A stretch of DNA of 24,431 nt from Isohypsibius dastychi (taxonomy: Eukaryota > Tardigrada > Eutardigrada > Parachela > Isohypsibiidae). Both the position numbers and the translations under genes were made by a program. The stretch is taken from NCBI GenBank assembly GCA_034696485.1, contig JAQIWT010000297.1:1-24431 (forward strand), given 5' to 3'. How positions within the stretch are numbered: position 1 is the first letter of the stretch; each line of letters starts with the position of its first letter. The notes below the pieces were generated by a model. The model worked only from the letters and a program-made list of their open reading frames with translations, ran no database searches and was not told where the DNA came from. Below are positions 12,701 to 20,771 of the stretch, piece after piece.

Positions 12701-14866
12701 CCGCATCAATTGAACTCGTCTGCATCTCCGGCTACCAACTAAACGGTCCAGAAAAGTTGAACTGTTCCACCGGCCAATTTATCCCTCCAAACATCCCTGA
12801 ATGTATTCCAGCCTCCTGCAACCTCGCAGATATTCCTCACGGTTCATACAGCGGAGGATATCGGAGCGGTCTTCAAGTCTCACACAATTCGTTGATTGCC
12901 TACAATTGTGAGGATGGCTACCGGAAGTCACCTAATTCTAACGTCAGATGTAATTTGGGTGAACTGACACCTAAACTTCCGGAATGCATCGCGATGAACA
13001 TTCAAACGGAAAATGTCGATGACATGTTGTTTACTGATGGAAGAAGTTGTTTTCGTCCGGAAAACTTTGGCGATCTCAACCAGACGGAATATTCGCACGG
13101 AGCGACCCTTGATTTACCATGTGGTGGTAACTTCACCAGATTACCATATCGTCATCAAACCGTCATATGTTCGGACGGAAGTTGGGTCGCGAAGGATGGG
13201 AGTTCTTGTGGGGAAAACTCGTCCAAAATTCGGAATGACTCTGGTTGTGAAATCAAGGAGATTATCCCGAATCTCATCGCTTGCCAAAAAGATTTCTGCC
13301 GAAATTTATCCGACCCAAATTCTATTGAGAAAAATATGTTTCCGGAAAATAATGAGCTCAGATTCCATTGCGAGCATATTGGGAAGTTTTTGTTGACTGG
13401 ATCACGTGTTCTCACCTGCATCGCCGGGAAATGGGATGGCGAAATTCCACGATGCGAGAACCTAATTTTCGCGCATGATTCGTCCAACCATTTATTTTCA
13501 CCGCCGGCAATTCTCTACCATAAAACATCTGGTATTATTGGAATCAGCAATACTGGTGAATTGCTTGTTTATCCCAGTACTGATTTGCAATTGGATTGTT
13601 TATGGAATCGACTTGATGGAACCCCCAGCTGGACGGCCTCTCACCAATATCGTATTTATCCGAAAGGTAAATGAACTTGCCCTTTAATTAACACAAAACC
13701 GGCTCCTTCCTTGAAGCGATAAGATACTGGAGTCTTTCTTGATCGGTCTACCTAGTTCTTTTCTATCAGTCAATTGATATGCTAACGCGTCGTTGGTTGA
13801 CCTTTTTAGGTTGGGCGGATGGACCGGATGATGATCGTGATCGCCAGTTCCGCTTATCAATTTACCATGCGGTGGAGGAGGACTCTGGGATATTTACTTG
13901 TGTGTAAGTAACTTTTAAAAAGTTCGCGATTTTGCTATTTACGCCGAAATGTTTTTTCGTGTTTATTTCCGCCGGAAGCAATTAATTAATTTTACCACGC
14001 GCGTTGTTTTCTCATCTTAGAAAACGTTGTTGTTTTTTTCCGCAGAACGCCGCGAGGAAAGGCCCAGAGTATTGTGGTGAAAGTCAAAGTAGTGGAATGC
14101 CCAATCATCAGCCCGCCCGGGTCCCGGTTACTCGCCAACACTTCCGCCAAGAGAATGGGCACCGTGGTTGCCTTTCAGTGCTCCAGAGGTTACAGATTGT
14201 CCGGACCGAATATATTACATTGTGAGCCGTCTGGCATTTGGTCGGATGGCGCGCCCAAGTGTCTTCCGGTTACGTGTCCAATCGTTAACGTCTCCGATCC
14301 AAAGTTGAAAGTCCAATACAGTTCCAGAGGTTTCGGTAGCTTTATCGAATTCACCTGTACTCAGGGATCGAAGTTAGTCGGTTCTGCCGTGGCGAAATGT
14401 GGAGAAGATGGCGAATGGTCGAATAATACACCGGTCTGCGAAGGTCCGATCAAAATATCCCATTTCCGGTGCAGTCGAAAATTTTATTTTTCCAGAACAT
14501 AATTGCCGAAATCCGGCGACTCAAGAAAACAATATCGTTCTAACAGAAACCGATTTTCGGTTCGGTGATGAAATTGACATCAACTGTCCTCCCGGATTCG
14601 CCGTGAATGGGTCCTCGACTATAATATGCCTTGATACCGGGAGATGGTCCGATGAAGCGGTTTCTTGTGTTCCCAGCTGCAATTATCCGGGACATCCGTT
14701 GAACGGACGAATCTCTTCCCCTTGGATCTTGAAATTCCATTATGAAGTTAATGAAGAAATCGGTTTTATGTGTGATGAAGGTTTGATCTTGCATGGTTCC
14801 TCGAAACTACTTTGTCTACCGAATGGACACTGGTCCAGCCAACTGCCGGTTTGTTCCGAACGGTAA
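6720..14866 (+). CDS. Secreted WAP / CCP(sushi) / Ig protein, LEV-9/Hasp-like synaptic matrix protein
   Basis: Seen: 16 coding exons, 6720-6813, 7408-7520, 7589-7631, 8239-8421, 8491-8682, 9142-9275, 9338-9377, 9441-9614, 10210-10386, 10445-10795, 11405-11620, 11871-12053, 12617-13666, 13810-13903, 14046-14443 and 14496-14866, giving about 1270 aa. A hydrophobic signal peptide covers residues 1 to about 26. A WAP four-disulfide domain with all eight cysteines spans about 39-82. Nine CCP modules run from about 84 to 633. Then come four more (about 635-930, the third divergent), an Ig-like domain (LDCLW ... EEDSGIFTC) at about 945-1030, and four final CCPs. Most module borders carry phase-1 introns. 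Known: C. elegans LEV-9 (WAP + CCP) clusters acetylcholine receptors, and Drosophila Hasp is its homologue and anchors Hikaru genki in the synaptic cleft. No transmembrane segment is visible. The stop at 14864 is followed by AATAAA at 14906. The exact orthologue (LEV-9/Hasp rather than Hig) is inferred from the WAP domain. Confidence 0.88.
7429..7631 (+). other. WAP four-disulfide core domain within the LEV-9-like gene
   Basis: Split over two exons by a 68-nt intron (7521-7588). The eight cysteines follow the family order, with CLRPC in the middle and CLCDGDCGMSC at the end. WAP domains are often protease inhibitors, but in LEV-9-type proteins the role is structural or unknown. Confidence 0.9.
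7632..8238 (+). other. Intron of the LEV-9-like gene (607 nt)
   Basis: T-rich sequence with no supported exon. It ends in GACCACAG before CCP1. The 594-nt intron 6814-7407 is likewise without a recognisable exon. Confidence 0.7.
8683..9141 (+). other. Intron of the LEV-9-like gene (459 nt)
   Basis: GTAAGT donor and a long T-tract acceptor. A 106-codon open frame at 8749-9069 is rich in Phe and Leu because of the T-rich composition and is not taken as a gene. Confidence 0.75.
9615..10209 (+). other. Intron of the LEV-9-like gene (595 nt)
   Basis: Lies between CCP4 and CCP5. No cysteine-spaced CCP exon could be found inside it in any forward frame. Confidence 0.7.
10796..11404 (+). other. Intron of the LEV-9-like gene (609 nt) with AT-rich repeats
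   Basis: GTAAGC donor and TTTTTAG acceptor. It contains a degenerate ATAG-rich tract (about 11195-11285) and no exon-like segment. Confidence 0.7.
11195..11285. repeat. Degenerate AT-rich tandem repeat (AATAGTTATA-like unit)
   Basis: ATAG occurs seven times in about 90 nt, mostly as AAATAGT or GAATAGTTA at spacings of roughly 9-20 nt. This suggests a decayed microsatellite-like array inside an intron. Confidence 0.7.
12054..12616 (+). other. Intron of the LEV-9-like gene (563 nt)
   Basis: GTAAGA donor at 12054 and CTCAG acceptor ending at 12616. An open frame runs through the acceptor from 12469, but the segment before 12617 does not look like a CCP. The phase-1 splice restores a CCP start (L-T-C-R-V-P). 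Confidence 0.7.
13500..14090 (+). other. Ig-like domain between CCP modules
   Basis: Encoded by the end of exon 12617-13666, all of 13810-13903 and the start of 14046-14443. The first Ig cysteine is in LDCLW, and the second is in the classical D-S-G-x-F-T-C. Between them lie conserved-looking WTAS and YRIYPKGWADGP stretches. The introns here are phase 1 and phase 2, unlike the uniform phase 1 of the CCP exons. The next CCP begins VKVVECP. The segment resembles the Ig part of Hikaru genki/Hasp proteins as I recall them. Confidence 0.75.
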
Positions 14867-14905
14867 AAAACACTAACTCTCCTTATAGCTCAGCTCCAGT
14901 GGAAA

Positions 14906-14911
14906 AATAAA
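14906..14911 (+). terminator. Poly(A) signal AATAAA of the LEV-9-like gene
   Basis: Exact AATAAA 40 nt after the stop codon. A second AATAAA lies at 15159-15164. Confidence 0.6.
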
Positions 14912-16197
14912 AAAGTACTTTCCAGGTTTTCGAAAAGAAATTGGTTTTACGAAAAGCATGATTTTATTTGGCGCGAAAGGTCAATCAGTCAGAAGAGGAG
15001 ACTTTTAGGAGTTATGAGATTTGATTGGTGCCTCTTGGCTGGGATTCGGTAGTTAGTTATCGCTATTATTTGTTTTCCGAGAACCGAAAATAGCGCTATA
15101 AAAATGTTGTGCACATTCTTGGCGGGTCGCCCTCGAAAACGGGACATCAGGAAGGATGAATAAAATTCTGATTTAGGTCAAAGTAGGATTAATTATGTGT
15201 TGTTAAAACACGGCTTCAATCGCGCCGTGCTCTATCAGGATTAACTTTTTTTGTCGTCTGGAGATCTAAGGAGATAAATCACGACCGGAAGCTGGAAGCA
15301 CGTGAATTCGTCGTCTGTTCGGCAAAAACATCCTAAAAGCGATCGACATGCCGATTTCCTGTAATCTAGAATCTGCTTCTGAAATTATTCAAATGTCGCA
15401 CAACAAAAGCTGACGGTATTCGACTTATTCGGAATATGAACTTTTTAATTTTAAATTACCGGAATTTAGGTCACGCAGAATTGCCAGAAACTTTAAAGAA
15501 AGGCATGTGTTGCTAATTTCATAACCGGTATTGTCGGGCCATCGTGCACGTGAATTTCTCTGTAGAGGAAGAGCATCTGCTGACTTGGCAAGTTTAATGA
15601 AGCACAAGTGACTTTTCTAGGCACGAAACGCCGGCCGGCGAATTGGAGTTTTGTTTGCTGAAACACAACAGCCTTCAAGGTTGAGGTCGCCGCAAAATGA
15701 ACAAAAACATTCTGTTTCGGACCGGCTAAATTGACCTACCCGTAGGACACTCATGATAAAGAACCGGAAATTCAAACTTTTTATCTCATCCAAAATAAAC
15801 ACGTAATCGCGCCATTCTTGCAATATCAAACAAAGATATTTTGCACCCGGATATTTAGAATGCATGCAGAAATGCCAAAATTTTGGTTTAGAATTTTCTG
15901 GGAAATGGAAATTAGCTGGAATCGTCCTGGATGAACTTTGCAGTGAATTTTGCATATGAAACGAGGACTGTGTATTCGTGTTGCTTCCACGAAGCCGTCG
16001 GTCATGTGAGGCTGATTTATTGCTTTGAGTAGGAGCTGTGAGTTGTTCAAATCTACTTTCGATCCTACGCCGACTTCGTTCTGGTCTACCATTGATTAGG
16101 CGGTAGGAGTTATGGATCGTACGTAGGCAGTCGATAGCAGCCAGCCTCAGCTGACTTGGCATCGCTCGTCCTCTCTCTGCCTTTCCCTTTCTTTGTG
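14912..16197. promoter_or_regulatory. Intergenic region and promoter upstream of 4E-BP
   Basis: Besides the poly(A) candidate at 15159, it holds a stem-loop at 15210-15230, a perfect 12-bp palindrome CGCCGGCCGGCG at 15629-15640, E-box CACGTG at 15299-15304 and 15547-15552, and a FOXO-type ATAAACA at 15795-15801. The short motifs may occur by chance. A 225-codon frame is open on the minus strand across 15617-16294. Confidence 0.4.
15210..15230. repeat. CACGGC/GCCGTG stem-loop, copy 2
   Basis: CACGGC (15210-15215), a 9-nt loop ending in ATCGC, and GCCGTG (15225-15230). The arms, the first two loop bases and the last five loop bases match copy 1 at 1004-1026. Confidence 0.6.
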
Positions 16198-16205
16198 TAT
16201 AAAAG
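16198..16205 (+). promoter_or_regulatory. TATA box of the 4E-BP gene
   Basis: TATAAAAG, an excellent TATA match, lies 177 nt before the ATG and follows a pyrimidine-rich stretch. Transcription would be expected to start about 25-35 nt downstream, near 16225-16235, leaving a leader of about 150 nt with no intron needed. Confidence 0.75.
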
Positions 16206-16381
16206 CCAGGTTGGACTGCTTGATCGTTTCTGGTGGTAGCTGTTGGACAAATTCTCTCTTTCATCGCGTTGAGCGCTTTCATTATATCCTCCATTTATTT
16301 CGCAGAGTCTATCTTCCCTATTTCCGTTGCTGTTTTTGTTTTTCTCACATTTATTTCCTCTTATCAAGCCAAAACTCAACC

Positions 16382-17729
16382 ATGTCCAGCGCCCAGATCG
16401 ACCGCCGTTTTAACGAGTCAGTGCCTCGCAGGATAATGTTGACCGATCCATGCCAGATTCCGAGAGATGTTGCCTCCACTCCCGGAGGAACCCTTTTTGG
16501 AACGACTCCTGGAGGTAAGCAAACGGAACTCATGGTTTTCGCTTTTTGCGATGAAGTTTTGCGTTGAGTTTTGAGTTTCGACTGAATTGAACTGAACTAA
16601 GCTATTTCGGTTTGTTTTCGTTCTGTTAATTCCAGTTTATAATTTACTCGGTTCGAAATGGGGATTTTCTCGTGCAAGGAACCCTTGTTACTGCGGTTTG
16701 TGGGGGTCTTGGTTTCGAATGTGTTTGTTTTCGAAGAAAGACTTGGACTTTGGCAGCAAACGCTCGTGACCGCAGTGCTCATGAGACAAAGTTGGAGGGC
16801 AGCCAAAGTCGATCAGGCCAGGCTCAGCTTAGCAAAGCGGTGCCTTGACGCGAAAGGCGATGAGGAGTGAGCGATAGGCTCTGTCTGGTCTTTGTTTAGC
16901 AGCTGCTCGTATTCAGATGCGTAGTCACGTGTGTACTTGGCTTGGCTGGACCATGGTAATTGACCACGTGTCCCGCGGCGTTTGTGAGATGACGCTACTG
17001 GCTTGGCAGCTTGCAGCGAAGAGCTTTTAAATTTGGCCTGAGCATGTGGCATGTTGTGTGATGGTAGTTTCCGATGAAATTTCCAGAAGATTACGTGTTT
17101 ATTTGGGGTCGCAAGTCGCAGCTCGATGTGTTGGCTCTTCGTGGAACCGGCAAAAAGCCGGTTGTTGGAAATGTCCATGTTGAGTGATGTGTTGATGCTT
17201 CTCTCTATTATATGCTAGCCTGGGCGTTGTGTTGAGCTTTATTTACGAACAAAAAAAGAACACGAAAAATATTAAATATAAATACGAGCGAATTCATTTG
17301 TTTTTACATTTTTGTATTTCGCAAATATTCTGGGGTATATAATGTTTATTAGGGGTTCCATGAATGAGCACATAATTCCGTTTTGAATGCAGAATAAAAA
17401 ATTTCAAGTTTATTGATTGGAATCATTTTGGTATCATTTGCTGACCTTTTGATTTTTTTCCAGGAACGAGAATTGTTTACGATCGATCGCTGTTAATCAA
17501 ACTCAGCTGTTCACCGATGACAAAGAGTCCACCTTCGAATATGAAATTGATTCCCGGAGTGACATCCGTTGGGATTGCTGCTGCCGTCCCGCAAACACAG
17601 GGAAATCGCAACGGCCGAATAAATGCGAAAAAAGCTGGTACGTTTCTCTTTCTTTTGAGTTTAAAGTGAATCCGAAGTTACCGAAAAGTTTTTGCAGAAG
17701 CCGATGAGCTCTTCGAGCTGGAATTCTAG
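16382..17729 (+). CDS. 4E-BP: Eukaryotic translation initiation factor 4E-binding protein (4E-BP/Thor)
   Basis: Seen: exons 16382-16514, 17464-17637 and 17698-17729 give 112 aa (human 4E-BP1 has 118, fly Thor 117). The start context is CAACCATGT. Two TPGG repeats carry the priming phosphothreonines, T33 and T42. The canonical eIF4E-binding site YxxxxL-phi is Y50-D-R-S-L-L-I56. Further mTOR-type sites are S61-P and S66-P (the latter is Thr70 in human 4E-BP1). The conserved IPGVTS follows at 74-79. The protein ends in F108-E-L-E-F112, a C-terminal TOS motif for Raptor binding. The RAIP motif is not recognisable; the aligned position reads ESVP. Known: hypophosphorylated 4E-BP sequesters eIF4E and blocks cap-dependent initiation, and mTORC1 phosphorylation releases it. 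The first intron is 949 nt and the second 60 nt. Confidence 0.97.
16515..17463 (+). other. First intron of 4E-BP (949 nt)
   Basis: GTAAGC donor and TTTTTTTCCAG acceptor. Contains an E-box CACGTG (16965-16970), two FOXO-type TGTTTAT sites (17096-17102 and 17343-17349) and a perfect AACCGGC/GCCGGTT hairpin (17145-17163). A 121-codon antisense open frame at 16813-17178 is probably incidental. Its G+C is higher in the first two thirds than in most introns here. Confidence 0.6.
17145..17163. repeat. Perfect 7-bp inverted repeat in the 4E-BP intron
   Basis: AACCGGC (17145-17151), loop AAAAA, GCCGGTT (17157-17163). Confidence 0.7.
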
Positions 17730-18670
17730 TCGCTGCGATTCCTGTTTTCTTTTTGTACATACTCCATTAAGCTTCGTTTCGCCTGAAAATTCGGACTGAC
17801 CGGAAGTCTTCATTGCATTTTGGGGAGCGGATGGGGATACCGCTTATTATTTGTACAGTTTTGCCAATTCCAATTTCGATGGACATTGTCGAATGCCCTT
17901 TTTTGTTTACTTTCACCAAAAATTGTCGGTAGCGCTTTCACTTTTGTTCTGCGTGTCATCTCGTCTTCCTCCATCCTAATCACCATCTCGGATGGAAACA
18001 CCTTCCGCAGCGCTAGTGCTCATCTTGATGTAGATGTTCATCCGAACTCATCGAGACCTCAGAATCAAGAAACATTTGTCTTTGTACCAATTTTGAGTTG
18101 CTGCAACATCGCTTCTCTGTTCTTTGTTTTTTCGATTCTGATTTGCCTGTTTAGAAAACTGTAGAAAAAATCTTTAAACTTTGTTAAATATGTTTTTGCC
18201 ATCTGGACTAAGAAAACGCTGTTGGACTCTCGTCGCGACACGTTTTTTTGTCAACGCCTTTGATGTGAACATCAGAAAATTAAAATGAAACAACTGCACT
18301 CCCGGTCGATGGGCTTTTTAGCAGCAGCACGATTAGTATTTTTTTGTGAAAACTCGGAAGAAAATCCGCATGTTTTTTTTCATCAGAAGTGGAAATGTTA
18401 TTTTCAGAATTTCGGATCATTAATGTCTTTCAGCTTCGGCAAATGCTTCTTAAAACAAAACTACGGTACTTCGTCCTTTGGTTCTTGTGTGATGAAATTT
18501 CATCTGCTACATGTATTTCCGGCGCACTGCGTTCGCAAAATCTGTAGTTAACCAAAACGTTTTTTCCACCTGGACTAGAAATGCGGAAGAATAACTCGAA
18601 TTCATTTTAATCATGAGTCCCGAAAAAACAAAACAAATGCAAAACAGCGAATAAAGATTTTCCGGATCGT
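17730..18670 (+). other. Probable 3'UTR of 4E-BP
   Basis: No coding sequence is supported. ATTAAA lies at 18279-18284 and AATAAA at 18650-18655, so alternative 3' ends are possible. Two similar segments (about 18189-18216 and 18558-18584) share T5-6, CCA-C/T-CTGGACTA and a following A-rich stretch. Confidence 0.45.
18650..18655 (+). terminator. Poly(A) signal AATAAA, probably of 4E-BP
   Basis: Exact AATAAA about 920 nt after the 4E-BP stop and 160 nt before the stop of the convergent SRP14 gene. Confidence 0.45.
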
Positions 18671-18811
18671 GTTTCGTTCTTTCTCAGCTTTCAAGGTCAG
18701 TCAGCCAGCACTCGATCGATACGGATTGTGATGTTAGAAAAAAGAACAAAAACTGGAAAAGAAGACTGACAGCTCAATCGATCGACGATTTTGATCCAAG
18801 GTGCCCTTGCA

Positions 18812-20227
18812 TCAATTGCTGGAACTACTCTTACTCGGAGCTTTTCCGGTTGTTGATACAGACTCGACCTTGACCGCTGACTTCTTCCCGATATTCGACA
18901 TGCCGGACCTCATGAGAGATGAAAATGCAGTCTGGAATTTTGCCAGATCTTTGTTCTTGACACGAGTGCTGAGTTTCCGGCTGCCATATGTCACGCGAAT
19001 GAGACACTGTGGATCAGCTGGTTCACGATTATTCTCGGCGTTGCGTGGGACCGGCTTTGTCCGCCCATCATACCGCTTCATCGTCATAAACAAACTCCCT
19101 TGCTTTTTCGCTTTAGACGCGGTGTAGCACCTGAAAAACACAACACCTATGCAAATTTCAACAACATTTCGCGCAAACCATTAAGCTTGTTTGTAATTTA
19201 CAATCCGTAAAATTTCAAGAGCTTGGCGCCACGTAAAACGACAATTGATTTTGTGAAAACTTTAGTGTAAGATAATTCTAGTCAGAAAAAGTACTCGTAA
19301 GTAGTTTGTTACAATATTCGGCCCTTCAGTTTCCAAATGAACAATTTTTCCAGTCTGGAATTCGTGAAATGGGATTTTAGTCTACGATCTAATGTGATCT
19401 TGGCAATTGGCACCAAGTAAAGAAACGCTGGTTCCCAGAATCTCACGAGAACTGCCCGTGGAAATAATTTGACATGTTGGGGTCATGCCACGAAAAAAAT
19501 ATTAATGGAGCGGCTGAAAAAATTATGCTAATTTTAGAGGCAGCTGATTTGATCGGTACTCCACATACAAAAATACCACAAGTCACATGTAACCGCGGGG
19601 CTTGGAAAGCAGAGTCCATCAGGGCTGAAAAGATATTTCGGGAAATGCAGAAAATCATAATATTTATCACCACCCCTGTTTTATCGGATTCGGAGAAGAG
19701 TCACGAGGCATTACGCCTCGAGTCAACGGAGAAGATACAGCTTTTATAATCTATTTGTTTCAAAATATTTCACAAGCAAACACACCCCTGGACTTCTGAC
19801 TCCAACAGTCTGTGGACTTGTAACGGCATTATTTTCTTGGAGAAACTTCCGCCTCTTCAAACTGCGACGAAATATTTCTGGAATTACGAGCTTGTCAGCG
19901 CATTCTCCCGCCGAACATTCATCCATCTGCCACGCAGTTTCCTTATTCGTCATCCACTGACTGTTTTTCGGCTACTTTGAAAACACTTCAACATTTAAAT
20001 AACGCGAAATTCAGCATGTTTTCAAGAACTAGAACCACAGCAGAAAAGGCACAGGAGACCATACTTGTGTTCTGCATTAAAAACACAACAAAATACCGGG
20101 AGCTTCATTATTTCAATACTCAACTAAAAAACTGAGGGGTCAATTGATTTTCAACCCTAAATTTTATGAAACAATTAACTCACTTTTCAAGCTCCGTGAG
20201 GAATTTGTCCGGTTCCAACAGCACCAT
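18812..20227 (-). CDS. SRP14: Signal recognition particle 14 kDa protein
   Basis: Seen: exon 1 is 20227-20184 (MVLLEPDKFLTELEK, near identical to the family N-terminus). A 1053-nt intron follows, then exon 2 at 19130-18812. The split codon (AA + G) makes a Lys before C16. The product has 120 aa. The strongly conserved basic loop KRYDGRTKP (33-41) is followed by CLIRVTYGSRKLST and the C-terminal helix FQTAFSSLMR. The tail is Lys/Ser-rich and ends SKSSSSN. Known: SRP14 pairs with SRP9 on the Alu domain of SRP RNA and slows elongation during targeting to the ER. The stop is TGA at 18814-18812. No AATAAA lies close downstream on this strand; ATTAAA at 18611-18606 is a candidate. The gene is convergent with 4E-BP and head-to-head with the gene at 20772. 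Confidence 0.96.
19131..20183 (-). other. Intron of SRP14 (1053 nt)
   Basis: Minus-strand donor GTGAGT at 20183 and acceptor TTTTTCAG ending at 19131. It contains a 91-codon plus-strand frame at 19474-19749 that resembles no known protein. I found no convincing snoRNA C/D pair or tRNA in it. Confidence 0.65.
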
Positions 20228-20771
20228 TGTAGATTCGCGACGTTCACTCAGACAAACCAGGGAACTTCTCCTGCCTGCAACAAGAAGCTGAAAAGTTCAT
20301 GAAAAAAGAAAATTAAGTAACGAATAAAACTCATGTGAAAGAATCGTGACACAAGGACATTTCCGGAGAAACCGATCAAAATTTTTCAAAAATCAATCTC
20401 ACGATACCTTCCTTCAGATGATTCTCCCACAGTTGCAGTCAGTTATAAATCCTGGATAATTGCCCAGCTGACCCTGGATTTGCGTTTGACTATTTGACTT
20501 GAACCGATTCAAGGAGAAGGACGAAACAAACCAACTGTTCCTAAAATTCCCGTGTTTCGCAAAAGCACAACAAATCAACTATATTTGTAGCCGCGCTCTA
20601 GTACACCGCTGCAAGCTCATGTAACTCACCCCCACACGCGAGCACCAGATACGGTACTAGTACTTTGATTTCAAGCTCGAATTCTACAATATTTCACTGC
20701 TAATTTTATTCCCGTTTAATCTGCGTTGATTATCCAGTTTAGCGGTGCTTGATCAGTATTTGTGTGACACA
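20228..20771. promoter_or_regulatory. Bidirectional promoter region between SRP14 and the 20772 gene
   Basis: The two start codons are 544 bp apart on diverging strands, so the regulatory region is shared. A palindrome GTACTAGTAC lies at 20654-20663, about 110 nt before the rightward ATG. SRP14 may have a small leader intron near 20285. No clear TATA box was seen for either gene. Confidence 0.55.

Noticed and set aside
16813-17178. 121-codon antisense frame in the 4E-BP intron
   Set aside because: No domain, no splice or poly(A) context, and located in an intron of an expressed conserved gene.
19474-19749. 91-codon plus-strand frame in the SRP14 intron
   Set aside because: No family resemblance and no promoter or poly(A) context; could be chance.
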